The notes: generated by a model not told the origin, from the letters alone. Positions 15,532-22,114 are shown, counted from the stretch's first letter. The stretch is DNA of 23,281 bases from Chitinophagaceae bacterium UBA2789 (GCA_002352145.1 DEHX01000183.1:14897-38177); one strand, 5' to 3'. Numbers and translations are program-made.

Positions 15532-15586
15532 GTCCGTTTCTGACAGTTTCTTGTCTTTAGTATTTCTTGCTCCGGAGCCATCTTTG
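15532..15586 (+). promoter_or_regulatory. Candidate AraC-type operator and promoter of the metal-response operon (copy A)
   Basis: GTCCGTTT (15532-15539) followed by TGACA, then GTCTTT (15553-15558), makes a direct repeat of GTCYKT with 21-bp spacing, two DNA turns, typical of AraC-family binding. Twenty bases further is CATCTTTG (15579-15586), one mismatch from the TAnnTTTG -7 box. The second half-site occupies the place of the -33 box, as for an activator that touches RNA polymerase. A near copy with identical spacing lies at 17836-17890. The next ATG is at 15641. Confidence 0.55.
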
Positions 15587-15640
15587 TGCTCAGAATACGA
15601 TACTGACCCGGCTTATACTTCACCTTTAAATAAAACCAGC

Positions 15641-16060
15641 ATGACAGAAACAATATTCGGAATTATTACCGCAGTTATAATAATCTTTATTTCGAGGTTT
15701 AAACCACAGTATCTGACCCAAAAGTTATTTGCTGCAACAATATTGGTGGCAATAGCTTTTATTTATGTAGGGTTCTCACTCAAAGAAAACCAGGTTAGTA
15801 TTATCGTCCTTGAATGCGGATTTGCCTTACTGCTTTATATCCTTGCTATTATCGGATACACAAAAAATAATTCATTATTGGCATATGGGATTATGCTGCA
15901 TGGAATTTGGGATATACTTCATCATAATTCTTTTATTGTAACAACTAATGTGCCCGGATACTGGCCATTATATTGTTTTGTTATTGACATTATAGACGGG
16001 ATTTACTTTTTAGTGATTTTCAAAAGCCAAAAGATGACCGAAAGCTTTGATAAAAAGTGA
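15641..16060 (+). CDS. Small membrane protein, DUF6010-like
   Basis: A 139-residue protein with about five membrane spans. It starts MTETIFGIITAVIIIFISRF, and spans near 26-42, 49-67 and 76-90 follow. The clearest mark is AYGIMLHGIWDILHHN, with the pattern LHxxWDxxHH, which I associate with the DUF6010 group of integral membrane proteins. After it, PLYCFVIDIIDGIYFLVIF ends the domain. The His/Asp cluster suggests a metal, haem or acid-base site, but no function is known. The open frame extends upstream to a TTG at 15530 inside the operator region; the ATG is far more plausible. It is the first gene of the presumed operon with the cyclase-YHS gene, 77 bases away. Confidence 0.7.
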   Translation: MTETIFGIITAVIIIFISRFKPQYLTQKLFAATILVAIAFIYVGFSLKENQVSIIVLECGFALLLYILAIIGYTKNNSLLAYGIMLHGIWDILHHNSFIVTTNVPGYWPLYCFVIDIIDGIYFLVIFKSQKMTESFDKK

Positions 16061-16137
16061 CGAAATAACGAAGCAAAAAAAAGTTGAATTTATTATCCAC
16101 TAATAAACAGGAATACCTCATAATTAATAGTTCGTAT

Positions 16138-16794
16138 ATGGAGCAGAAAATTGCAATATTAATGGCCGATCTGTCAGGATATACCGCCCTTACAGAAATA
16201 CATGGTGCCTCATCCGCAGCGGACCTGGTAGATAAATATGTAGAAATTGTAGAAAAATGTCTTGTGGGCGATAGCCAGCTTAAAGAACGTACAGGAGATG
16301 AGGTAATGATAGTTTCTTCATCTCCCGACTTACTGCTTGCAACAGCTGATATGATAATGAAAAATACAACCAGGCAAGAGTATTTTTTGCAGGTTCATGG
16401 TGGCCTTCATTATGGGCAGGTATTGATTAGAAATAACAGCTATTTTGGGTCTGCTATTAACATTACAGCAAGAATAGCTGCAAAGGCAAGTCCCGGTACT
16501 TTTTGGTGTTCCGGCGATTTTATTAATGCTCTTGCTGACAATACGACAACTAAGTTTCATTCAAAACAAAAGTACAGGTTCAAAAATGTGAGCGAAGAAA
16601 TGGAAATAGCTGAAGTATTAAATGTATATGATCAAACTGTTTTTATTGATCCCGTTTGCAGAATGCTGATACAGGAATATTCAGCAGGGATACAGCACCC
16701 GCAAATGAAGCACTCTTATTTTTGTTCCCATACATGTCTGGATATTTTTAATAACAACCCGGATGCTTATGTTGCAACCGGCGGGCTTAATTAA
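16138..16794 (+). CDS. Class III nucleotide cyclase domain fused to a YHS metal-binding domain
   Basis: A 218-residue soluble protein. Residues 1-165 form a class III adenylate/guanylate cyclase domain: MADLSGYTALTE with metal ligand D11, ERTGDEVMIVS with metal ligand D54, and GSAINITARIAAKA with N108 and R112, the usual transition-state residues. The lysine that normally sits three before the GD glycine is E50 here (K49 is adjacent), so base preference is uncertain. Residues 168-213 form a YHS domain: DPVCRMLIQEYSAG with C174, and HSYFCSHTCLDIFNNNPDAYV with C196 and C200. YHS domains bind metals in copper and other metal proteins. The open frame starts at a TTG at 16084; the ATG is preferred. 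It could make a cyclic nucleotide under metal control. Confidence 0.85.
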   Translation: MEQKIAILMADLSGYTALTEIHGASSAADLVDKYVEIVEKCLVGDSQLKERTGDEVMIVSSSPDLLLATADMIMKNTTRQEYFLQVHGGLHYGQVLIRNNSYFGSAINITARIAAKASPGTFWCSGDFINALADNTTTKFHSKQKYRFKNVSEEMEIAEVLNVYDQTVFIDPVCRMLIQEYSAGIQHPQMKHSYFCSHTCLDIFNNNPDAYVATGGLN

Positions 16795-16816
16795 TCTACA
16801 TTGAGAAATTTATATT

Positions 16817-17392
16817 ATGGCAGAGAGCATACTGTTGGTCAAGAACATGGTTTGTCAGCGTTGTGTGATGGCGGTCGAAAATATGCTGACTAAACTGGCA
16901 ATTAAATTTCAAAAAGTTATTATAGGAGAAGTTCACCTGGCCGATACAATTACTGCTGAACAAGATACATCTTTAAACTCCGGTCTGGCCCAAATTGGTC
17001 TTGAACTGATTGACAATAAAAAAGGAGGTATCATTGAAAAAATTAAACAGCTGGTAATAGAGAAAGGCCGGAACGAGGTGAATGACGTAGAAAAGAAAAT
17101 GAAACTCTCCGTCTATTTATCAGGAAAATTATACCATGAATATACTTACCTCAGCAGCCTTTTCTCATCTATTGAAGGCCGGACCATTGAAAATTATTTT
17201 ATTGAACAAAGGATCGAAAAAGTAAAAGAATTGCTGGTGTATAATGAAATGACATTGCTGGATATTTCCGTTGAAATGGACTATAGTAGTGTGGCACATC
17301 TTTCCAGCCAGTTTAAACAAGTTACGGGACTTACTCCTTCTCATTTCAAAAAAGTCGGATCCGTCAGGCGAAAGCTTCTTGATAAAATATAA
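16817..17392 (+). CDS. AraC-type regulator with N-terminal CxxC (HMA-like) domain
   Basis: A 191-residue protein. The N-terminus ESILLVKNMVCQRCVMAVENMLTKL has C13 and C16 in the CxxC place of a heavy-metal-associated (HMA) domain and the helix after it. The C-terminal part (about 95-185) is an AraC helix-turn-helix pair with YHEYTYLSSLFSSIEGRTIENYFIEQRIEKVKELL and MTLLDISVEMDYSSVAHLSSQFKQVTGLTPSHF. There is no large sugar-type ligand domain, so the CxxC part is likely the sensor. The start is 22 bases after the cyclase-YHS stop, so the two are probably co-transcribed. It is the natural candidate to bind the repeat elements at 15532 and 17836; the metal is not known, with copper-like soft metals most likely. 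Confidence 0.85.
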   Translation: MAESILLVKNMVCQRCVMAVENMLTKLAIKFQKVIIGEVHLADTITAEQDTSLNSGLAQIGLELIDNKKGGIIEKIKQLVIEKGRNEVNDVEKKMKLSVYLSGKLYHEYTYLSSLFSSIEGRTIENYFIEQRIEKVKELLVYNEMTLLDISVEMDYSSVAHLSSQFKQVTGLTPSHFKKVGSVRRKLLDKI

Positions 17393-17451
17393 TCCCAAAA
17401 TTCTGTAAGCTTTACCCAAATTAATGTAACAACAACTCCTCCTTACGGTTC

Positions 17452-17484
17452 TACTTTTGGTTTAACAAACCCGGTCTTAACGGG
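17452..17484 (+). promoter_or_regulatory. Candidate promoter and leader of the cysteine-rich peptide gene
   Basis: TACTTTTG (17452-17459) is a full match to the TAnnTTTG -7 box; no convincing -33 TTTG is seen upstream. Two small inverted repeats follow: GGTTT/AAACC (17459-17471) and CCCG/CGGG (17470-17484). The peptide gene starts 28 bases later. It may have its own transcript as well as read-through from the AraC gene. Confidence 0.4.
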
Positions 17485-17512
17485 ATATTTAAAAAACAAA
17501 AAAACAAAAAGT

Positions 17513-17635
17513 ATGAAACCAGAAATCAAATTGAGTAACAGTACTCAAAAAGACGGACAAAAATGTGGTAACCCTGATTGTGCCTGCACCAACTGTAATT
17601 GCGGCAGCAATTGTACATGTAAAGGATGTAGATAA
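17513..17635 (+). CDS. Metallothionein-like cysteine-rich peptide (40 aa)
   Basis: A short gene encoding 40 residues, eight of them cysteines at positions 18, 23, 25, 28, 30, 34, 36 and 39, in the arrangement CGNPDCACTNCNCGSNC then TCKGC. CxC and CxxC spacings, the lack of aromatic residues and a lysine-rich start (MKPEIK) are marks of metallothionein-like metal-thiolate peptides. It is not a signal-peptide protein, so it is expected to bind metal in the cytoplasm. Its place next to a CxxC AraC regulator and a secreted HMA protein supports a metal buffer role. A hairpin terminator lies 20 bases after the stop. Some small Cys-rich proteins bind iron-sulfur clusters or zinc instead. Confidence 0.8.
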   Translation: MKPEIKLSNSTQKDGQKCGNPDCACTNCNCGSNCTCKGCR

Positions 17636-17654
17636 TCAGTTTTATTTCATTTAG

Positions 17655-17685
17655 AGGCTGCCCTGTGAAGGGTGGCCTTTTTAAT
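17655..17685 (+). terminator. Intrinsic terminator after the cysteine-rich peptide gene
   Basis: AGGCTGCCCT (17655-17664) and AGGGTGGCCT (17669-17678) pair over 10 bp with two G-T wobbles and a GTGA loop, then TTTTAATTT. It ends the first unit of the metal-response locus and separates it from the HMA gene. Confidence 0.85.
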
Positions 17686-17835
17686 TTACAAATTGCCTTT
17701 AAACATTAGAATAAAAAAGTAATTGTGCTGCATTTTTTTGATTTCTATAACCGCTGTGTTCAGCCCGATAATTCAATAATTGTACAATAAACTTGTGTAA
17801 TATTTGTCAGTGGCTTTCCGGTAATAATGGAAACA

Positions 17836-17890
17836 GTCCGTTTTTGACATCTCAACGTCTTTCTGAAGGATAATAGTCAGTCTACTTTTA
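17836..17890 (+). promoter_or_regulatory. Candidate AraC-type operator and promoter of the metal-response operon (copy B)
   Basis: GTCCGTTT (17836-17843) then TGACA (17845-17849) and GTCTTT (17857-17862) form the same 21-bp-spaced direct repeat as copy A; 20 of 27 bases match it. TACTTTTA (17883-17890), one mismatch from TAnnTTTG, lies exactly 47 bases after the first base of the repeat, the same distance as in copy A. The HMA protein start is at 17918. The 217 bases between the terminator hairpin at 17655-17685 and this site hold a TTTG-like tract and the 11-mer AATAATTGTAC at 17775-17785, but no gene. Confidence 0.55.
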
Positions 17891-17917
17891 CAGTATCAAA
17901 ACAATAAACATAATACA

Positions 17918-18406
17918 ATGAAAAATTTTCTTTTACTCGCTGTCATTCTAATAACAATGACAACCCATGCACAAATTACAAAAGTATATTTCCAGGCAAG
18001 CGGTCTTACCTGCAGCATGTGCAGTAATGCTATCAACAAAGCTCTGAAATCACTGGATTTTGTTGATAAAGTAACGGCAAACTTTAAAGATTACAGTTTT
18101 GAAGTATCCTTCAAATTACCTGACAATATTGACTTTGACAGGATGAGAAGAAAAGTAGAGGATGCCGGGTTTTTCGTTTCTGCTTTTTTTGCTACGATTA
18201 ATTTTAACAATCTGCAAATCAGCAGCGGACAACCTGTAAAGGCGGGTGCTACTACATTATTATTTGTCAATAGTAATCCGAGGTTACTAAACGGTGAGAT
18301 AAGAGTCAAGGTACTGGACAAAGGTTTTGTTAGCTCAAAGGAGTATAAAAACAATGCTATATCTCCTTCTTTATCCGGGCCCGGAACCTACCATGTATCC
18401 CTGTAA
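17918..18406 (+). CDS. Secreted heavy-metal-associated (HMA) domain protein
   Basis: A 162-residue protein with a signal peptide (MKNFLLLAVILITMTTHAQ, cleaved near residue 18). Residues about 20-90 form an HMA fold: ASGLTCSMCSNAINKAL with C32 and C35 as the metal-binding CxxC, then DFVDKVTANFKDYSFEVSF and a helix DFDRMRRKVEDAGFFV. HMA proteins pick up Cu(I) or similar soft metals. The last 70 residues form a second, unassigned beta-rich region. Its place in the periplasm and its position directly ahead of an outer-membrane barrel suggest metal capture or handover in the envelope. Spacing to the next gene is 31 bases, so the two are probably one operon. Confidence 0.85.
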   Translation: MKNFLLLAVILITMTTHAQITKVYFQASGLTCSMCSNAINKALKSLDFVDKVTANFKDYSFEVSFKLPDNIDFDRMRRKVEDAGFFVSAFFATINFNNLQISSGQPVKAGATTLLFVNSNPRLLNGEIRVKVLDKGFVSSKEYKNNAISPSLSGPGTYHVSL

Positions 18407-18437
18407 TAAACATTTTTAACCGCCTAATTACATTATC

Positions 18438-19247
18438 ATGAATCGCTTTCTAACTATTAGTCTATTACTCTTATCTGTATCTGGCTGGTCACAGGAATTG
18501 TTTTCCGTAACGGAACCGGCAAGTAATAAAGCAGCCCGTAGTATTACATTCAGGCTGGATAATACGATGATGGATGATTTATCCTCAACAAAAGTCAACT
18601 ATCACATGATCCCGGAAATTATGTTGGGAATTTCCAAAAAACTGATGCTGAGTGGAAACCTGTTCTTCAGCAACCGTAGCGAAAAGTTCCGCTTTGAAGG
18701 AGGCAGTGTTTATGCGAAGTACAGGTTTTTGAGTAATGATGCGGTACAAAAGCACTTTCGTATGGCATTATTTGGCAGGGCTGGTTATAATAACAGTGAT
18801 ATTCACCAGGAAGAAATTAATATGAATGGCCATAATACGGGAGTGGAAGCAGGAATTGTTGCTACCGGCTTGCTGCGAAAATTGGCCCTGTCATCTTCTT
18901 TTTCTTATTTAAATGCGACAGATAACGGGAATAACAATAAGTTCGTATATGGTTTGGATAAAAGTAATGCCATCAATTATACATTTTCTATCGGTAAATT
19001 GATGTTGCCACGTCAGTATAAAGATTACAGGCAAACAAATCTGAACCTGATGGCGGAGTTCATGACCCAGGTGAATACGGGATCCGGAAAATATTATATA
19101 GATATTGCCCCATCGGTCCAGTTTATCTTTAACAGCCAGGGCCGGCTGGATATAGGTTATAGAAAGGAATTAAGTTCAACGCTTTTAAGAACTGCCCCGA
19201 ATGGTTTCTTCGTACGCCTTGAATACACTTTGTTTAATGCATTTTAA
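18438..19247 (+). CDS. Outer-membrane beta-barrel protein of the metal-response locus
   Basis: A 269-residue exported protein with signal peptide MNRFLTISLLLLSVSGWSQ. The rest is a series of about 12 amphipathic beta strands such as ITFRLDNTMMDD, NYHMIPEIMLGISKKLMLSGNLFF, GSVYAKYRFLSND and NLMAEFMTQVNT, and it ends in a typical C-terminal strand GFFVRLEYTLFNAF with an aromatic last residue. It resembles small transporter-like barrels that accompany metal-related genes in Bacteroidota, but I cannot name a family with confidence. With the HMA gene upstream it may export or sense metal at the outer membrane. Confidence 0.7.
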   Translation: MNRFLTISLLLLSVSGWSQELFSVTEPASNKAARSITFRLDNTMMDDLSSTKVNYHMIPEIMLGISKKLMLSGNLFFSNRSEKFRFEGGSVYAKYRFLSNDAVQKHFRMALFGRAGYNNSDIHQEEINMNGHNTGVEAGIVATGLLRKLALSSSFSYLNATDNGNNNKFVYGLDKSNAINYTFSIGKLMLPRQYKDYRQTNLNLMAEFMTQVNTGSGKYYIDIAPSVQFIFNSQGRLDIGYRKELSSTLLRTAPNGFFVRLEYTLFNAF

Positions 19248-19291
19248 TGGGTTAGTGTTGAAAGCAGCTAATTCGAACTTAAATATTTAAA

Positions 19292-20248
19292 ATGAAAAAA
19301 TTTGCCTTTATCATCCCGCCAACAGTTGAACTTTTAGACCTGGCAGGACCGCTCCAGGTATTTACAGAAGCCAAATTTTATGGCTATGAATTATCACTTG
19401 AATTTTATTCGTACAAAGAAGAGATCATAAGTACATCGGGACTACCCTTTAATAATATTAAAAATTACATGGAAGCCGATTTGCGGGAAGGGGACTTTGT
19501 ATTTATGCCCGGTATGCATAACGAATATGTAAGCAGTATGGCTTTTAAAACGGAGAAGAGTTTCTTTAAATGGCTCAAAGATTGTTCAGAAAAAAAAGTT
19601 TTTGTTTGCTCGATATGCAATGGGGCATTTGCACTGGGCCATGCGGGTTTATTAAAAGATACAGAATGCACTACCCATTGGAGAAGAATAGAGGAAATGC
19701 AGCAGGAGTTCCCAACGGCTAAAGTAATTACAGATATACTTTTTAAAAAAAGCAACAATGTGTACACCAGTGCGGGAATCAGTGCCGGAATTGATCTTGC
19801 ACTTGCTATACTCGAAGAGTTAAAGGGCCCGCTGTTTACGCATAAGGTGGCCCGGGGCCTGGTAGTATATCACCGAAGAAGTGAAAGACATACACAACAA
19901 AGTATTTATCTTGATTACAGGAATCATATCAATCCGGCTATACACATCGTTCAGGATCACATGATCGAACACCTGTCGGATGAAAACTCAATTGAAGATT
20001 TGGCTTCGTTGGTTTCTATGAGTCCCAGAAACCTGAGCAGGATTTTTAAGGAAAAGACCGGAACAACCATCCTGGAATACCTGACACAGTTGCGGCTGGA
20101 GCTGGCAAAAACAATGCTTAATAATCCTGATTTTACTATTGAATATATCGCATCGAAATGCGGGTTTAAAACCGCCAGGCAATTGCAAAGGATCTTAAAG
20201 GCCAATAAAAGCGGCAAAAGAAAACCTGCTGATGGTTCGGGTAGTTAA
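19292..20248 (+). CDS. GlxA-family transcriptional regulator (DJ-1/PfpI + AraC)
   Basis: A 318-residue regulator. Residues about 1-185 are a DJ-1/PfpI-like domain: KFAFIIPPTVELLDLAGPLQVF at the start, FVFMPG in the middle and VFVCSICNGAFALGHAGLL, where C109 occupies the nucleophile-elbow place, with THW (128-130) after it. Residues about 215-305 are the AraC helix-turn-helix pair: NSIEDLASLVSMSPRNLSRIFKEKTGTTILEYLTQLRLELA and YIASKCGFKTARQLQRI. Such GlxA-type proteins sense small molecules and often control nearby dehydrogenases; here the oxidoreductase gene follows 53 bases later. It is 44 bases after the barrel gene and may be a separate unit. Confidence 0.93.
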   Translation: MKKFAFIIPPTVELLDLAGPLQVFTEAKFYGYELSLEFYSYKEEIISTSGLPFNNIKNYMEADLREGDFVFMPGMHNEYVSSMAFKTEKSFFKWLKDCSEKKVFVCSICNGAFALGHAGLLKDTECTTHWRRIEEMQQEFPTAKVITDILFKKSNNVYTSAGISAGIDLALAILEELKGPLFTHKVARGLVVYHRRSERHTQQSIYLDYRNHINPAIHIVQDHMIEHLSDENSIEDLASLVSMSPRNLSRIFKEKTGTTILEYLTQLRLELAKTMLNNPDFTIEYIASKCGFKTARQLQRILKANKSGKRKPADGSGS

Positions 20249-20301
20249 ACTAATTTTTTATTTAAAGGCAGGGAGTAAGTATTCACATAAAGAGAATAAA
20301 A

Positions 20302-21255
20302 ATGAAAGCAGCATGTTATAGTAAATATGGCCCGCCGGAGGTACTTTATGTTAAAGAAGCAGAAAAGCCAGTTCTTCAAAAAAATGAGATATTAATTAAG
20401 ATTAGGGCTACCGCAGTAAATTCAGGTGATTGCCGGTTACGAAAAGCTGATCCTTTCGCAATAAGATTTGTTTTTGGATTGACTAAACCTAAAATTAATA
20501 TCCTTGGGAGTGTTTTTTCAGGGGAAGTGGAAAATGTAGGTGAACAAGTTAAACGATTCAGTATCGGAGACCAGGTCTTTGGCCATACGGATATGCATTT
20601 TGGCGCTTATGCAGAATATATTGCTGTTCCTGAAACGGGTTCTCTTGCCATAAAACCTGAAAATATTTCACATAACGAAGCAGCTGCTATTCCTTTTGGC
20701 GCTGTCACGGCATTACATTTTATAAAAAAGGCAATAATAAAACCCGGGCAAAAAGTTCTTGTGGTTGGTGCTTCCGGGGCGGTAGGAAGTGCTGCTGTTC
20801 AATTGGCCAGGTCATTCGGAGCAGATGTTACAGGAGTTTGCAGCACTGCCAATATTGCGTTGGTAAAATCAATCGGTGCAAATAAGGTAATTGATTATAC
20901 AAAGGAGGATTTTTCCCAAAACGGGGAAGTTTATGATTTGATTTTTGATACCGTCAATGCAGTATCTGTAACCCGCACATTAAAATCACTTAGCAGGGAA
21001 GGTCTGTTGGTGCTAAGCGCTGCCGGAATGTGGAAAATGCTTCAGGGAATATGGTTTTCGTCGACTAGTAAAAAAAGGGTATTGACAGGTTTAATCAGGC
21101 ATACATCTGAAGATATTGTTTTTCTCAAGGAACTTATTGAAACAGATAAATTTAAACCGGTAGTTGATAGCATATATTCCCTGGAACAAATTGCGGAAGC
21201 TCATGCTTACGTTGAAAAAGGACATAAGAAAGGTAATGTGGTGATTGCTATATAA
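20302..21255 (+). CDS. NAD(P)-dependent alcohol dehydrogenase / quinone oxidoreductase (zinc-less MDR)
   Basis: A 317-residue medium-chain reductase. The N-terminal GroES-like domain starts MKAACYSKYGPPEVLYVKE and has RATAVNSGDCRLRK and IGDQVFGHTDMHFGAYAEYIAVP. The Rossmann part has VLVVGASGAVGSAAVQLARSFGADVTGVCST, the NAD(P)H-binding loop. The usual structural and catalytic zinc cysteines are absent, so it belongs with quinone oxidoreductase or enoyl reductase types. Substrates may be quinones or reactive aldehydes. It follows the GlxA-type regulator with only 53 bases between and is likely its target; the two are perhaps a unit against reactive electrophiles. Confidence 0.9.
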   Translation: MKAACYSKYGPPEVLYVKEAEKPVLQKNEILIKIRATAVNSGDCRLRKADPFAIRFVFGLTKPKINILGSVFSGEVENVGEQVKRFSIGDQVFGHTDMHFGAYAEYIAVPETGSLAIKPENISHNEAAAIPFGAVTALHFIKKAIIKPGQKVLVVGASGAVGSAAVQLARSFGADVTGVCSTANIALVKSIGANKVIDYTKEDFSQNGEVYDLIFDTVNAVSVTRTLKSLSREGLLVLSAAGMWKMLQGIWFSSTSKKRVLTGLIRHTSEDIVFLKELIETDKFKPVVDSIYSLEQIAEAHAYVEKGHKKGNVVIAI

Positions 21256-21341
21256 TCAAAATTTAATGCACTGTTTTCTTGATGCCTTGAGGGAAGTTTA
21301 ACTAAATTGAAATCATTCATATGGGGTGTTATCTCTGGTAT

Positions 21342-21399
21342 AAATAAGGCGCTAATTTCAGCAAATAAAGATTATTTACGCTGAGCAAGCACCTTATTT
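21342..21399. repeat. Nested inverted-repeat structure between convergent genes
   Basis: An outer 8-bp pair AAATAAGG (21342-21349) / CCTTATTT (21392-21399) encloses CAGC (21359-21362) / GCTG (21380-21383) and an inner 6-bp AAATAA (21363-21368) / TTATTT (21372-21377) with AGA loop. It could act as a bidirectional terminator between the rightward oxidoreductase gene and the leftward cytochrome gene; the rest of the 192-base gap shows nothing else. Confidence 0.45.
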
Positions 21400-21447
21400 C
21401 TAAACTGTTTTCTTGTTACGGAATGTCAAAATGGTAGACAGTTTCGA

Positions 21448-21909
21448 TCAAGGATGCAAAGTATGTGCTGTTTTTTTACCAAATGTCCTGACATAGTTTA
21501 CTATATCACCGGGTATCCTTGTTTTACCAAAGCTGCCATCCATCGCATCCTGGTTGCCCGGCATTCTTTTCTTAAATGCTGGCATTTCTTTATGACCAGA
21601 ATAAATCTTGAACAGTAATGCACCATCAGACTGCTTTTGAAAAGCTTCTGTTGTAAAATCTGTGGGAGATTGATCAAGTTTCAATGCCCTTTTGCCAGAA
21701 CCTTTTCCATCAGTTCCGTGACAGGACAGGCAGAAATAGTTATACAATTCTTTACCAGAAGCAATTGAAGCTTCATCGGCAGGTACCGGGTTCTTTAATT
21801 TTTCATACTTCTCGGGAACTTTCCAGGGATCTTCGTTTATCAAAATGCGGAATGAAAGGGTAGTTGTAATAAATGCAACCACACCCAGCAATACGATTAT
21901 TTTTTTCAT
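21448..21909 (-). CDS. Mono-haem c-type cytochrome
   Basis: A 153-residue exported protein with an N-terminal signal or anchor (MKKIIVLLGVVAFITTTLSF). The haem site is CLSCHGTDGKGSG: C60, C63 and H64, with M109 in GHKEMPAFK as probable sixth ligand. The body from about 46 to 147 is one class-I type cytochrome c domain. It would shuttle electrons in the periplasm, but no redox partner gene is next to it. It lies alone and leftward, with 205 bases to the helicase gene, in which I find no confident promoter box. Confidence 0.93.
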   Translation of the reverse strand: MKKIIVLLGVVAFITTTLSFRILINEDPWKVPEKYEKLKNPVPADEASIASGKELYNYFCLSCHGTDGKGSGKRALKLDQSPTDFTTEAFQKQSDGALLFKIYSGHKEMPAFKKRMPGNQDAMDGSFGKTRIPGDIVNYVRTFGKKTAHTLHP

Positions 21910-22049
21910 GTTGATTACTTGAGTGGTTACTAAAATGATTCCTTTTCAATTTACAACGGATCAACACCCGAATGTTATGACGGCTGTCAGTAAACGAAGA
22001 ATTGTTCACAAGTTTTCTTTTGTATTATTTCGTTGGTAAACTAAAAGAA

Positions 22050-22077
22050 ACACGGGTATCTCATTTGACATCCCGGT
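22050..22077 (-). terminator. Possible terminator of the helicase gene
   Basis: On the minus strand, CGGGATGTC and GATACCCG pair with one bulged A and one G-T wobble across AAATGA, then TTTCTTTT follows after a few bases. It lies about 40-65 bases past the helicase stop. The stem is imperfect and the U-tract weak. Confidence 0.35.
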
Positions 22078-22114
22078 GACAAACAAGCAATAACTATGTT
22101 CATAAAGATGATCT

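Noticed and set aside
15530..15640. Upstream TTG start for the DUF6010-like gene
   Set aside because: The extra 37 codons would run through the proposed operator and promoter and add a hydrophilic segment not expected in the family.
21342..21399. Nested inverted repeat as an integron attC site or tRNA
   Set aside because: No integron integrase, no cassette boundary motifs, and no cloverleaf with conserved tRNA bases.
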